DNA of 64,000 nt from Methylobacterium sp. WL119 (GCF_008039875.1 NZ_VRUU01000001.1:62001-126000), one strand, 5' to 3'; shown: positions 1 to 10,288, counted from the stretch's first letter. The notes: generated from the letters alone by a model not told the origin. Numbers and translations are program-made.

Positions 1-901
1 TGCGGCCGGCATCGAGCTCCGGCCACACGTCGCGGCGGAGCCCGTCGGCGATTTCCGCCTTCTCGGCGTTCGGACGCGGCCGCAGCGTGGCGCCGGTGAA
101 GGTGAGCCGCTTGATCATGATCGGCGTGATGTTGAGCGCCTCGACCTTGTTGCCGCCCATCAGGGCGATCAGCACGAGGCGACCCTCGATCGCGAGCGAG
201 GCGAGGTTCTTGGCGAGGTAGCTCGCACCGATCATGTCGAGGATGACGTCGACGCCCTTGCCGTCGGTCAGCCGCTGGACCTCCTCGGCGAAGTCGGCCT
301 CGCGGTAGTTGATCGCGGCGTCCGCGCCGAGCGACTCGCAGAACGCGCACTTCTCGGCCGAGCCGGCCGTCGTCAGCACGCGGGCGCCGAGGTGTTTGGC
401 GATCTGGATCGCCGTGGAGCCGATGCCGCTCGATCCGCCATGGACGAGGAAGGTCTCGCCCGCGGCGAGCCGCCCGCGCTGCACCACGTTGGAATAGACC
501 GTGAAGAACGTCTCGGGGATGCCGCCGGCATCGACGAGCGACAGCACCTCGGGCTTCGGCAGGCAATGCCCGGCCTCCGCCACCGCGAACTCGGCGTAGC
601 CGCCGCTGATCACCAGCGCGCAGACCTCGTCGCCGAGGGACAGGCCGGATACACCCTCGCCGAGCGCCGCGATGCGGCCCGCGACCTCGAGGCCCGGCAC
701 CGCGGTGGCGCCCTTCGGCGGCGGATACTTGCCGCCGCGCTGCATCACGTCCGGACGGTTGACGCCGGCCGACACCACCTCGATCAGCACCTGGCCCGGC
801 CCGGCCTTCGGCAGCGGCACCGTCTCGATGCCGATCACCTCGGGGCCGCCGGCTCCGTTGAAGCAGACCTGGCGCATGGTCTCGGGCAGCGTCGTCGTCA
901 T
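1..901 (-). CDS. NAD(P)H:quinone oxidoreductase, zinc-independent MDR family (3' end cut off)
   Basis: Medium-chain dehydrogenase/reductase of the PIG3/QOR type, expected to reduce quinones with NAD(P)H in the cytoplasm. Read from ATG at 901, the first 300 codons are present and the C-terminus runs off the window; the family is usually about 325-335 aa, so only a short tail is missing. Visible features are the N-terminal GroES-like domain (NRPDVMQRGGKYPPP), and the Rossmann loop VHGGSSGIGSTAIQIAKHLGA followed by an acidic/basic cofactor strand. There is no catalytic-zinc cysteine/histidine set, in keeping with the quinone oxidoreductase branch. The substrate cannot be read from sequence. It is separated from upp by 81 nt and probably transcribed on its own. 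Confidence 0.88.
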   Translation of the reverse strand, partial: MTTTLPETMRQVCFNGAGGPEVIGIETVPLPKAGPGQVLIEVVSAGVNRPDVMQRGGKYPPPKGATAVPGLEVAGRIAALGEGVSGLSLGDEVCALVISGGYAEFAVAEAGHCLPKPEVLSLVDAGGIPETFFTVYSNVVQRGRLAAGETFLVHGGSSGIGSTAIQIAKHLGARVLTTAGSAEKCAFCESLGADAAINYREADFAEEVQRLTDGKGVDVILDMIGASYLAKNLASLAIEGRLVLIALMGGNKVEALNITPIMIKRLTFTGATLRPRPNAEKAEIADGLRRDVWPELDAGR

Positions 902-982
902 CGGGCGGTCTCCTCGCGAGGGTTCGCCCCTAGTTGCTGCCGGACGCTCCGTTGGCAAGCCCGGGTCCAAGGCCCGCGCGTC

Positions 983-1618
983 TCAGCGGGTGCCGTACAT
1001 CCGGTCGCCGGCATCGCCCAGGCCCGGCACGATGTAGCTGTGGTCGTTGAGGTGGCTGTCGATCGCCGCGGTCCAGATCGGCACGTCGGGGTGAGCGGCC
1101 TGAAGCCGGGCGACGCCCTCCGGCGCGGCGAGCAGGCAAACGAAGCGCAGGTCCTGCGCGCCGCGAGCCTTCAGCCGCGTCAGCGCGGCGATGGCGGAAT
1201 TCGCGGTGGCGAGCATCGGGTCGAGCACCAGCACCGTGCGATCGGCGAGGTCCGACGGCGCCTTGAAGTAGTACTCGACCGCCTCGAGCGTCTCCGGGTC
1301 GCGGTAGAGCCCGACATGCGCGACGCGAGCCGAGGGCAGCAGCGACAGCATCCCATCGAGGAAGCCGACGCCAGCCCGCAGGATCGGGGCGAGGACCAGC
1401 TTCTTGCCCTGGATCTGGCGCCCCTCCATCGTCTGGATCGGCGTCTCGATCGTCACCGGCTCCAGCGGCAGGTCGCGCGTCACTTCATAAGCGAGCAGCA
1501 TCCCGATCTCGTTGAGCAGGTTGCGGAAACCCTGCGTCGAGCGGTTCTTATCGCGCAGGAGCGTCAACTTGTGCTGGACGAGGGGGTGGTCGACCACCGT
1601 GACCGTTGCCTGGCTCAT
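983..1618 (-). CDS. upp: Uracil phosphoribosyltransferase
   Basis: Salvages uracil with PRPP to give UMP in the cytoplasm. The 211-aa length is normal for the family. The uracil-binding motif near the C-terminus ([13 protein letters not shown]) and the flexible region [18 protein letters not shown] are well conserved. The PRPP loop reads [10 protein letters not shown], where the E. coli enzyme has DPMLATGGS, so the glycine pair is replaced by Ala-Asn; this is seen directly, its kinetic effect is unknown. The ATG at 1618 was chosen because the family N-terminus ([11 protein letters not shown]) follows within ten residues. deoB, another nucleoside-salvage gene, lies 4 kb away on the same strand but in another operon. 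Confidence 0.95.
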   Translation of the reverse strand: MSQATVTVVDHPLVQHKLTLLRDKNRSTQGFRNLLNEIGMLLAYEVTRDLPLEPVTIETPIQTMEGRQIQGKKLVLAPILRAGVGFLDGMLSLLPSARVAHVGLYRDPETLEAVEYYFKAPSDLADRTVLVLDPMLATANSAIAALTRLKARGAQDLRFVCLLAAPEGVARLQAAHPDVPIWTAAIDSHLNDHSYIVPGLGDAGDRMYGTR

Positions 1619-1686
1619 CCTGTCCTCCCGACGCGTGCCCTTCCGCTTTGCCGAACGGCGATCCCGGGCGCAACGCGAACCCCACG

Positions 1687-1718
1687 AAAAAGGGCCTTCC
1701 GCTCGCACGGAAGGCCCT
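1687..1718 (-). terminator. Rho-independent terminator
   Basis: Perfect 10-bp inverted repeat (AGGGCCTTCC at 1691-1700 and its complement at 1709-1718) with an 8-nt loop. On the minus strand it is followed by TTTT (1690-1687). It sits 26 nt past the stop of the DUF2852 gene and 73 nt before upp, so it should end the DUF2852 transcript and isolate upp. Confidence 0.8.
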
Positions 1719-1743
1719 CGATCTCGTCGGTCGCGCGTCGGGA

Positions 1744-2214
1744 TCAGGCGGTGAAGGACTTGTCGGTCCCGTCGGCGCGGCGCTTGGCCATGAAGGCGTC
1801 GAACTGGTCGCGATCCTTGGCGCGCTTCAGCTCCTCGACGAACTCGGCGAAGGCGCGGCTTTCCTCCTGCAGGGCGCGGCGCTGGGCGTCGAGCCGGTCG
1901 AGCTCGGCCTTGCGATACTCCTCGAAGGCCCAGTTGCCGGTGGTTCCGCGGCGGTTCGAGGCCTCGAATGCGCGGGCGAAGCGCGAGGCTCGGGCGGTGC
2001 CGCCCTCCCAGCCCGCGGCGCCGCGCTTGGCGTAGTCGCGCAGTTCCCCGAGGGCCGGATACCCGGCGATCTTCCACGCCACCAGGGCGAGGCCGACGGG
2101 CCACCAGTAGATGAAGGTCACTACGATCGCGCCGATCTCGATCGAGCGGCGCGGAAACGGGCCGCAGCGGCTGACCTTGCCGCTCGCCCAGGGGGAGGAA
2201 GTGGAAGTGCTCAC
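1744..2214 (-). CDS. DUF2852 domain protein, membrane-anchored
   Basis: 156-aa protein matching the DUF2852 family of alphaproteobacteria; the function is unknown. A single hydrophobic segment (about residues 25-50, [23 protein letters not shown]) should anchor it in the inner membrane. It is followed by a basic, Glu-rich, probably helical region ([22 protein letters not shown]) and the typical family ending with FDAFMAKRR. No enzymatic motif is visible. A strong hairpin terminator lies just downstream, so it is likely monocistronic. Confidence 0.75.
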   Translation of the reverse strand: MSTSTSSPWASGKVSRCGPFPRRSIEIGAIVVTFIYWWPVGLALVAWKIAGYPALGELRDYAKRGAAGWEGGTARASRFARAFEASNRRGTTGNWAFEEYRKAELDRLDAQRRALQEESRAFAEFVEELKRAKDRDQFDAFMAKRRADGTDKSFTA

Positions 2215-2297
2215 GGTAAGGCTCCGCTGTTCATGTGAACAGCGTTAACATGCGGGCGGCCCGCAGGCCTTTCAAGGGGTGCGACGCGCGATGCGCA

Positions 2298-2924
2298 TCA
2301 CCCCGGCTTGCCCGCCCCGGCGCCGTGGACGAGGGCGAGCACGCCGGCGCGCAGAAGCTCGTACTTGTCGGGAATGCCCGGCCCCTTCGGTAGGTGTCCC
2401 GCCGCCGCGAGGGTCGCCAGCCCGTGCGAGAGCGCCCAGACCTCCAGCGCGATGAAGCGCGGGGCGACGCCGCCGAACCCGTCGGGGAAGGTCGCCTGCA
2501 ACGCCTCGACCAGGAGGTCGAACGGGCTCGGGCGCGGCCCGGCCTCGTTCGGGGCGTGGACGCCGCGGGTCTCGAAGATTGCCGCGTAGTAGCCCGGCTC
2601 CTCCTCCGCGAAGGCGAGGTAGGCCTCCCCCATCCGGGTGAAGCGCTCCAGCGGGGTGCCGCGGGCGGTGAGCGCGCGCGCCAGCCGCTCGGCCAGATCC
2701 GCGAAGCCGCGCCCGGCGAGTTCCTCGAGCAACGCCTCGCGGCCGCGGAAATGCCGGTAGAGCGCGGCCGGGGTGACGCCGACGAGGCGGGCGGCGTCGA
2801 CCAGGGTGAAGCCGCCGATGCCGCGCTCGGCGATGAAGCGGCGCGCGGCCTCGATCAGCGCCTCCTTCAGGTTGCCGTGGTGGTAGCCACGTCGATCAGC
2901 GGGTCCGTCTCGCCAGGGTCGCAC
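2298..2924 (-). CDS. TetR/AcrR family transcriptional regulator
   Basis: 208-aa one-component regulator. The N-terminal TetR DNA-binding domain is clear: helices from LKEALIEAARRFIAERG, then the recognition helix VTPAALYRHFRGREALLEEL (about residues 48-68). The ligand-binding half contains the WALSHGLATLAAAG stretch typical of the TetR C-terminal subfamily often annotated WHG/TetR_C_33. Translation is assigned to a GTG at 2924 because GAGGAG lies at good spacing just upstream. No adjacent target gene on either strand makes the regulon obvious; it might be autoregulated. Confidence 0.85.
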   Translation of the reverse strand: MRPWRDGPADRRGYHHGNLKEALIEAARRFIAERGIGGFTLVDAARLVGVTPAALYRHFRGREALLEELAGRGFADLAERLARALTARGTPLERFTRMGEAYLAFAEEEPGYYAAIFETRGVHAPNEAGPRPSPFDLLVEALQATFPDGFGGVAPRFIALEVWALSHGLATLAAAGHLPKGPGIPDKYELLRAGVLALVHGAGAGKPG

Positions 2925-3074
2925 CGGGTACTCCTCACCTGCACCCCGGACGCGGGCGCGCGACGTTTACGAGCGAGCGTCGCGTTTGTTTCGGCGATCG
3001 TGCGAGCTTACCAGAAATCCGGCTTTCCCCGACATCGTTGCGTCTACCAGTCGACGATGGACGCGGGCGTGAGG

Positions 3075-3104
3075 CTTGACAGCCACGCCCGATGCAACAG
3101 TGTT
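3075..3104 (+). promoter_or_regulatory. Candidate sigma-70 promoter for the small gene at 3174
   Basis: A CTTGAC/TTGACA -35 element (3075-3081) matches the alphaproteobacterial consensus. The -10 position 16-17 nt downstream is poor (CAGTGT/AGTGTT). It lies about 95 nt upstream of the start codon at 3174. The -35 is seen; promoter function is inferred. Confidence 0.35.
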
Positions 3105-3173
3105 TCATCCGGTGATCGGCAGGGCCTAGGATGCCGTGCGGCCCCCTTCGGCGCGGAACGGAGAATCGAGAGC

Positions 3174-3476
3174 ATGGCCTTCGTCAGCCTGATGGCGTGG
3201 CGGGCGCGCTCGGCCGAGCAGGCTCAGCGCGCCAAGCTTTTGAAAGTCGCATGCTCGGATGCCCTCGGGCTCGGCTCGGAGGATGCGATCACCGTCAACG
3301 AGATCGCCTGTGCCGACCCCGGCTGCCCGGACATCGAGACCGTGGTGCTGGTGATGCGCGCCGGCGAGCCGACGCGGGCGATCCGCATCCCCGCGCCGAT
3401 GGATGCGGTCGGCGAGGCCGAGCTCGAGCGGCTCGTCGCGGACGAGCGGGTGCTCCGCAAGCCGAACGCATCTTAG
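3174..3476 (+). CDS. Conserved hypothetical protein with CxDPGCP motif
   Basis: 100-aa cytoplasmic protein that I do not recognise as a named family. It starts at the ATG at 3174. The central segment ACADPGCPDIETVVLV carries two cysteines in a C-x-D-P-G-C-P arrangement followed by a Glu, then a short beta-rich stretch ending in RAIRIPAPM and an acidic helical tail. Similar compact Cys motifs occur in small metal- or cofactor-handling proteins, but no such function is claimed. It stands alone, 147 nt upstream of the SoxYZ-like gene on the same strand. Confidence 0.6.
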   Translation: MAFVSLMAWRARSAEQAQRAKLLKVACSDALGLGSEDAITVNEIACADPGCPDIETVVLVMRAGEPTRAIRIPAPMDAVGEAELERLVADERVLRKPNAS

Positions 3477-3623
3477 ACGCAACCGTGCCGGCGGCTCGGC
3501 ACGACGCGCGGCGCACTATGTTTTGACCGAGGAAATTCGGCAATCTCCTCTATTAAGTCTATCGTGACGGCGGTGCCATCAAGAGCACCGATGCAACGAA
3601 CGAAGAGATTACGAGGAAACGCC

Positions 3624-4442
3624 ATGCGCCACATCATCCGAAAGACCGTCGTCGGCCTCGCCGTCGCGTTGCCCGTGCTGGCCTCGGCCGGCGTCGCCTT
3701 CGCGGCGGCCGGCGACGGCGACGCCGAGCGCGCGGCACGCTGGCAGGAGCTGCAGAAGCAGGTGTTCGGCGACCGAAAGGTCGAGCCCGGCAAGCTTGTA
3801 TCGATCGACATGCCGGTGCGCGCCGAGGACGCCGCCCTGGTCCCGGTGACGCTCACCGTCGCCGACAAGGACGAGGTGAAGGGGCTGTACCTCATCATCG
3901 ACGACAACCCGGCACCGCTCGCCGCCCATGTCGACTTCGGGCCGGCCGGCGACCCGGCGCAGCTGAAGATGCGGGTGCGGGTCAACACCTATTCCAACGT
4001 CCACGCCGTGGCCGAGACCAAGGACGGGCGTCTCGTCGCGTCCGAGATCTTCGTGAAGGCATCGGGCGGCTGCTCGGCGCCGATGGGGATGACCGACGCG
4101 GACGCGATGAAGGGCATGGGCGACATGCGGATGAAGTTCTCTGACCTCACCGCCGACAAGGCGATGCCGGCGACGCTGATGATCCGCCACCCGAACTTTT
4201 CCGGCATGCAGATGAACCAGGTTTCGCGCGAGTACACGCCCGCCCGCTACCTCGACCGGATCAGCGTCAGCCAGGGCGCGCGCAACGTCTTCACGCTGGA
4301 AGGCGACATCTCGATCTCGTCGAACCCGGTGATCGGCTTCGAGATGCGCCCCGAGGGCAGCGCGCCGATCACGGTCGCGGCCACCGACAGCCAGGGCGGC
4401 ACGTTCGACCACACCTTCCCGGTGCCGGCCGTCAGCAACTGA
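3624..4442 (+). CDS. Quinoprotein-dehydrogenase-associated SoxYZ-like carrier protein
   Basis: Secreted 272-aa fusion of a SoxY-like and a SoxZ-like domain (the TIGR04557 type found near PQQ dehydrogenases in methylotrophs). A signal peptide (residues 1 to about 28, ending AFA) sends it to the periplasm. The SoxY part (about 40-148) ends with ASGGCSAP, so Cys150 occupies the place of the swinging-arm cysteine that in SoxY carries sulfur intermediates. The SoxZ part (about 165-272) contains RHPNFSGMQMNQ and the family ending GGTFDH. ATG 3624 is preferred over upstream starts because of the gagga ribosome site and the signal peptide. Next come a periplasmic thioredoxin and CcdA, suggesting thiol-based reduction of Cys150. 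The true substrate is unknown. Confidence 0.85.
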   Translation: MRHIIRKTVVGLAVALPVLASAGVAFAAAGDGDAERAARWQELQKQVFGDRKVEPGKLVSIDMPVRAEDAALVPVTLTVADKDEVKGLYLIIDDNPAPLAAHVDFGPAGDPAQLKMRVRVNTYSNVHAVAETKDGRLVASEIFVKASGGCSAPMGMTDADAMKGMGDMRMKFSDLTADKAMPATLMIRHPNFSGMQMNQVSREYTPARYLDRISVSQGARNVFTLEGDISISSNPVIGFEMRPEGSAPITVAATDSQGGTFDHTFPVPAVSN

Positions 4443-4455
4443 ACGACGACGACGC

Positions 4456-4480
4456 GCCCGGCCCGAGCGGGCCGGGCTTT
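4456..4480 (+). terminator. Intra-operon hairpin / partial terminator
   Basis: Perfect 9-bp GC stem (GCCCGGCCC 4456-4464, complement 4469-4477) with a GAGC loop and only three T residues after it. It lies between the SoxYZ-like gene and the thioredoxin gene. The short T-run suggests attenuation or mRNA 3'-end protection, giving more carrier than reductase; this is inference. Confidence 0.55.
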
Positions 4481-4503
4481 CGCCAACCGGGGATCCGACG
4501 CTC

Positions 4504-4893
4504 ATGACACGCCGCCGTACGCTCATCGCCCTCCTCGCCCTCGCGCCGCTGGCCTTCGCCCAGGCGCAGGCCGGGGAGATGAAGCCCTATTCGCAGGAGG
4601 CGTTCGACGCCGCGCAGAAGGCCGGCAAGCCGATCCTCGTCGAGGTCAGCGCGCCGTGGTGCCCGATCTGCAAGACGCAGAAGCCGATCCTGGCCAAGCT
4701 CAGCGCCGACCCGCGCTTCAAGGACCTGCAGATCTTCGACATCGACTTCGACAGCCAGAAGGACCTGCTGCGCAAGCTCGACGTCCGCATGCAGAGTACG
4801 CTGATCGCCTACAAGGGCGCCGTCGAGACCGGCCGCTCGGTCGGCGAGACGCAGCCCGAATGGATCGAGGGGCTGGTCGAGAAGACCCTCTAG
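4504..4893 (+). CDS. Periplasmic thioredoxin-family protein
   Basis: 129-aa secreted thioredoxin-fold protein. A signal peptide covers about residues 1-23 (LLALAPLAFAQAQA). The active site is WCPIC (Cys53, Cys56), followed by a short thioredoxin fold including a TLIAYKG strand where thioredoxins have the cis-Pro loop; the usual Pro is not evident there. It lies 61 nt after the SoxYZ-like gene and 10 nt before ccdA, in one probable operon. By analogy with DsbD/CcdA-TlpA partners it would accept electrons from CcdA across the membrane and reduce a periplasmic disulfide or persulfide, plausibly on the SoxYZ-like carrier. The partner assignment is an inference from gene order. Confidence 0.87.
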   Translation: MTRRRTLIALLALAPLAFAQAQAGEMKPYSQEAFDAAQKAGKPILVEVSAPWCPICKTQKPILAKLSADPRFKDLQIFDIDFDSQKDLLRKLDVRMQSTLIAYKGAVETGRSVGETQPEWIEGLVEKTL

Positions 4894-4903
4894 GCCGAAC
4901 GCG

Positions 4904-5623
4904 ATGCTCGTCAGCCTCGGCCTCGCGCTGCTCGCCGGACTGCTCTCGACGCTCTCGCCCTGCGTGCTGCCGCTGCTGCCGCTGGTGCTCGGGGCGGCGG
5001 CGTCCGAGCATCGCTACGGGCCGGCGGCGCTGGCGGGCGGGCTGGCCCTGTCGTTCGTGGCGATCGGCCTCTTCGTCGCCACGATCGGCTTCGGCCTCGG
5101 GCTCGACGGCGACGTGTTCCGCCGCGTCGCCGCGATCCTGCTGATCCTCGTCGGGATCGTCCTGCTGATGCCGTCGGCGCAGACGCGCCTCGCGGTCGCC
5201 GCCGGGCCGGTCGCGAACTGGACCGAGGCGCGCTTCGGCGGGTTCTCCGCCACCGGCCTGTGGGGCCAGCTCGGCGTCGGGCTGCTGCTCGGCGCCGTCT
5301 GGAGCCCCTGCGTCGGCCCGACGCTCGGCGCCGCCTCGATCCTGGCCGCGCAGGGACGCGACCTTGGGGCGGTGGGCTTGACGATGCTGGTCTTCGGCCT
5401 CGGCGCGGCCCTGCCGCTCCTGATCCTCGGCGCCCTCTCGCGATCCGTCCTGATGCGCTGGCGCGACCGGCTGATGCGGGCCGGCAAGGGAATGAAGGCG
5501 GCGCTTGGGCTCATCCTCGTCGCCACCGGGCTGGTGATCGTGCTCGGCGCCGACAAGCGGATCGAGGCGGTGCTGGTCGACGCCTCGCCGGATTGGCTGA
5601 ACGCGCTGGCGACGCGCTACTGA
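4904..5623 (+). CDS. ccdA: CcdA/DsbD-type transmembrane thiol:disulfide transporter
   Basis: 239-aa polytopic inner-membrane protein with six or more hydrophobic segments. The two conserved reactive cysteines of the family are present in STLSPCVLPLLP (first helix) and WSPCVGPTLG (fourth helix). CcdA proteins move reducing equivalents from cytoplasmic thioredoxin to periplasmic thioredoxin-like proteins, for example for cytochrome c maturation. Here the immediate upstream gene encodes a periplasmic thioredoxin and the gene before it a SoxYZ-like carrier, so the dedicated client is more likely that pair than general cytochrome c assembly. ATG at 4904 starts ten bases after the thioredoxin stop. 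Confidence 0.88.
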   Translation: MLVSLGLALLAGLLSTLSPCVLPLLPLVLGAAASEHRYGPAALAGGLALSFVAIGLFVATIGFGLGLDGDVFRRVAAILLILVGIVLLMPSAQTRLAVAAGPVANWTEARFGGFSATGLWGQLGVGLLLGAVWSPCVGPTLGAASILAAQGRDLGAVGLTMLVFGLGAALPLLILGALSRSVLMRWRDRLMRAGKGMKAALGLILVATGLVIVLGADKRIEAVLVDASPDWLNALATRY

Positions 5624-5633
5624 ACGCGCCGCC

Positions 5634-5822
5634 TCAGCGCTTGAAGAACGCGTCCGCGGCGCCGAGCGCCACCTGCTTGGCCGTCCGGGCTGCCTCGAGC
5701 CGCCGGATCTCGTCCTGCAGCAACGCGATCCGGTGATTGATCTCGTCCACCGACAGGGTGTCGAGCCCCTGCCCGATCTCGTGGTGCACCGGGCGCTTCA
5801 CCCGCTCGTCGTCGTCCCGCAT
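5634..5822 (-). CDS. DUF1192 family small protein
   Basis: 62-aa protein of the DUF1192 family, widespread in Rhizobiales and of unknown function. The family pattern is present: an acidic/basic start (MRDDDERVKRPVHHEIGQ), the core LSVDELxxRI-like segment (LSVDEINHRIALLQDEIRRLEAA) and a short tail ending AADAFFKR. The middle is a likely coiled coil. It begins 11 nt after the deoB stop, so it is the last gene of the yejF-like/deoB/DUF1192 run. It converges on ccdA. Confidence 0.8.
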   Translation of the reverse strand: MRDDDERVKRPVHHEIGQGLDTLSVDEINHRIALLQDEIRRLEAARTAKQVALGAADAFFKR

Positions 5823-5833
5823 CGCAAAACTCC

Positions 5834-7051
5834 TCACAAGGCCGGCGTCCCGGCGCCGGGCGGCAGGCCGAGATGGCGGGCGACGGTGGCGCCGATGTCG
5901 GAGAACGTCGCGCGCCGCCCGAGCGGGCCCGGCGCGATCCCCGGCCCGAAGGCCAGGGCCGGCACCTGCTCGCGGGTGTGCTCGGTGCCGTGCCAGGTCG
6001 GGTCGTTGCCGTGGTCGGCGGTGACGAGGCAGAGGTCGCCCGGGCGAAGCGTCGCCAGGATGTCGGGAACGCGGGCGTCGAACGCTTCCAGCTCGGCGGC
6101 GTAGCCCGGCACGTCGCGGCGGTGGCCGTGCTCGCTGTCGAAGTCGACGAGGTTGGCGAAGACCAGTCCGCCATCGGCGAGGCTTCCGAGCGCATCGAGC
6201 GCGGCGTCGAGGCACGCCATGTTGGCGCCCGGCTTGATCTCACGGCCGGTGGCCCGGTGGGCGAAGATGTCGCCGATCTTGCCGACGCTGACCAGGTCGC
6301 GGCCCGCGGCCTGGAGGCGGTCGAGCAGGGTGTCGGCCGGCGGCGCGACGGAGAAGTCGCGGCGGTGGCTCGTCCGCCGAAAGCCTGCCTCGGCCGTCCC
6401 GGCGAAGGGCCGGGCGATCACCCGGCCGATCCAGTAGGCGTCGCAGAGCTCGCGCGCGATCCGGCACAGGTCGTAGAGGCGCTCCAGGCCGAAGGCGTCC
6501 TCGTGGGCCGCGATCTGGAAAACGCTGTCGGCGGACGTGTAGCAGATCGGCCTGCCGGTCCGGACGTGCTCGGCGCCGAGCGCATCGATGATCGCGATGC
6601 CGGAGGCGTGGCGGTCGCCGAGGATGCCCGGCAGGTCCCCCAGCCGGATCAGGTCGCGCGTCAGCGCCTCGGGAAAGGCCGGCCGCGTATCCGGGAAGTA
6701 TCCCCACGGTTCGCGCATGGCGAGGCCGGCGATCTCCCAATGCCCGGACGGCGTGTCCTTGCCGGCCGCGGTCTCGACGGCGTGGCCCCAGGCGCCCGCG
6801 AGCGCGCCGGGCGGCGCGAGCCCCGGCGGCATCCGCCCCGTCGCGGCCTCGCAGGCGAGGCCGAGGCCGAGGGCGGCCAGATGCGGCAGGCGCAACGGGC
6901 CGGAACGTAGGCCGGTGCGGTCGCCCCGCCCCGCGGCGCAGGCCTCGGCGATGTGGCCGACCGTGTCGGAGCCGGCGTCGCCGTAGCGTTCGGCGTCCGG
7001 CGCGCCGCCGATGCCGACGGAATCGAGGACGATGAGCAGTGCCCGCGCCAT
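5834..7051 (-). CDS. deoB: Phosphopentomutase
   Basis: Interconverts (deoxy)ribose 1-phosphate and 5-phosphate in nucleoside catabolism; cytoplasmic, Mn-dependent. The 405-aa length fits the family. Metal-binding motifs of the alkaline-phosphatase superfamily are intact: [12 protein letters not shown] at the N-terminus, [12 protein letters not shown] around residue 305-315, and [18 protein letters not shown] around 345. The nucleophile-region context SDTVGH is also present. It starts 4 nt after the ABC ATPase gene and is followed 11 nt later by the DUF1192 gene. No other deo genes are adjacent. Confidence 0.95.
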   Translation of the reverse strand: MARALLIVLDSVGIGGAPDAERYGDAGSDTVGHIAEACAAGRGDRTGLRSGPLRLPHLAALGLGLACEAATGRMPPGLAPPGALAGAWGHAVETAAGKDTPSGHWEIAGLAMREPWGYFPDTRPAFPEALTRDLIRLGDLPGILGDRHASGIAIIDALGAEHVRTGRPICYTSADSVFQIAAHEDAFGLERLYDLCRIARELCDAYWIGRVIARPFAGTAEAGFRRTSHRRDFSVAPPADTLLDRLQAAGRDLVSVGKIGDIFAHRATGREIKPGANMACLDAALDALGSLADGGLVFANLVDFDSEHGHRRDVPGYAAELEAFDARVPDILATLRPGDLCLVTADHGNDPTWHGTEHTREQVPALAFGPGIAPGPLGRRATFSDIGATVARHLGLPPGAGTPAL

Positions 7052-7055
7052 CGTC

Positions 7056-8678
<1,623 letters not shown>

Positions 8679-8766
8679 CAATCGCGTTCGTTCCGGGGCA
8701 GGTGCGGTCTCTATAGCGCGGCGGCGGCCCGACGGCGAACCACCCGGGGGCCAACAGGGGGGCGGC

Positions 8767-10125
8767 ATGTCGGCAGAGACCTTCGCGGCGACGATCCGTG
8801 CGGCGCTGGGCAGCGCGCCGGGCACCGGGGCGTTGACGATCACCGGGACGGGGACCCTGCCTTCGGCCTTTCCGGTCACCGACCTCGCCGCCGGCTCCGT
8901 CGCCGCGGCGGGGCTGGCGATCGCCGACCTCGTCGGCACCGTCGGCGCGACGCCGGCCGTCTCGGTCGACCGCCGCCTCGCCTCGCTGTGGTTCCGCACC
9001 TCGCTCCGCCCGATCGGACGGGCGCTGCCGGACCTGTGGGGCCCGGTGGCGGGCGACTACCGCACCCGCGACGGCTGGATCCGGCTTCACACCAACGCGC
9101 CGCATCACCGCGCTGCGGCCGAGCGCGTGCTCGGCGCGCAAGCCGACCGCGCGGGCATGGCGGCCGCCGTCGCCGGCTGGGACAAATCCGATCTGGAGGC
9201 GGCGATCGTGGCGGAGGGCGGCTGCGCGGCCGAGATGCGCTCGGTCGAGGTTTGGGCCGCGCATCCGCAGGGGGCGGCGGTCGCGGCCGAGCCGCTCGTC
9301 GCCTTCGATCCCGGCGCGGCCGCCCGCTCCGATTGGAAGCCCGAACCCGCGCGGCCGCTCGCGGGCCTGCGCTTCCTCGATCTGACGCGGGTGCTCGCCG
9401 GGCCGGTGGCGACCCGGTTCCTGGCCGGCTTCGGCGCCGAGGTCCTGCGCATCGACCCGCCGGGCTGGAACGAGCCCGGCGTCGAGGCGGACGTGACGCT
9501 GGGCAAGCGACGCGCCCGGCTCGACCTTCGCCGCGAGGCCGACCGCAACCGGTTCGAGGCGCTGCTCACCGGCGCCGACATCCTCGTGCACGGCTACCGG
9601 CCCGAAGCGCTCGACCGCCTCGGCTACGGCGCCGCGGCACGGCGTGCCCTCTCGCCCGGGCTGATCGACGTCAGCCTCGACGCCTACGGCTGGACCGGCC
9701 CCTGGGCCGGACGCCGCGGCTTCGACAGCCTGGTGCAGATGAGCTGCGGCATCGCGGAGGCCGGGCAGGCGTGGCGGAACGCCGACCGGCCGGTGCCGCT
9801 GCCCGTCCAGGCCCTCGGCCACGCCACCGGCTACCTTCTGGCCGCCGCCGCGAGCCGCCTCCTTGAGCGACGTTTGCGCGACGGGCGTGCCGGCGCGGCG
9901 CGCCTTTCGCTGGCCCGGACGGCACGGCTGCTCCTCGACGCCGAGCGGACGGGCTCGATGGAGGCGTTCGCGCCGGAAGCCGACGACGACTTCGATGCCG
10001 GCGTCGAGGCGACGCCGTGGGGCCCGGCCCATCGCCTGCGCCCGCCCCTGGCGGTCGCCGGCGCGCCGGTCCGATGGTCCCTGCCCGCGCGCCGCCTCGG
10101 CACCGACCGCCCCGCCTGGACGTGA
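8767..10125 (+). CDS. Family III (CaiB/BaiF) CoA-transferase-like protein, halves in permuted order
   Basis: 452-aa protein with clear CaiB/BaiF features in unexpected order. Residues about 80-190 ([13 protein letters not shown] ... [10 protein letters not shown]) resemble what is normally the C-terminal half of the family. Residues about 196-400 begin with the canonical N-terminal motif [19 protein letters not shown] and run through [14 protein letters not shown] and [14 protein letters not shown]. The position of the catalytic Asp that carries the acyl/CoA intermediate (expected in a D-x-x-T-G context) reads ALGHATG, with Gly351 in place of Asp. The protein may therefore be inactive or use another residue. 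The substrate is unknown. ATG 8767 follows a purine-rich gggggcgg site. It diverges from the ABC ATPase gene. Confidence 0.75.
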   Translation: MSAETFAATIRAALGSAPGTGALTITGTGTLPSAFPVTDLAAGSVAAAGLAIADLVGTVGATPAVSVDRRLASLWFRTSLRPIGRALPDLWGPVAGDYRTRDGWIRLHTNAPHHRAAAERVLGAQADRAGMAAAVAGWDKSDLEAAIVAEGGCAAEMRSVEVWAAHPQGAAVAAEPLVAFDPGAAARSDWKPEPARPLAGLRFLDLTRVLAGPVATRFLAGFGAEVLRIDPPGWNEPGVEADVTLGKRRARLDLRREADRNRFEALLTGADILVHGYRPEALDRLGYGAAARRALSPGLIDVSLDAYGWTGPWAGRRGFDSLVQMSCGIAEAGQAWRNADRPVPLPVQALGHATGYLLAAAASRLLERRLRDGRAGAARLSLARTARLLLDAERTGSMEAFAPEADDDFDAGVEATPWGPAHRLRPPLAVAGAPVRWSLPARRLGTDRPAWT

Positions 10126-10288
10126 CGCGGCGGATTGATCGCCGGTTGCAGGGCGCTAGATCGGTGCACGTGGGATGGATCGGTCTTGCGGCGCACGGCG
10201 CCCGCGACCGCAAGGGGCACGATCGCGAGGCATGACCGTTCCCATTCGTGGCGTCAGGTGTTTTCAGATAGCCCCTCGTTCAGCACCC

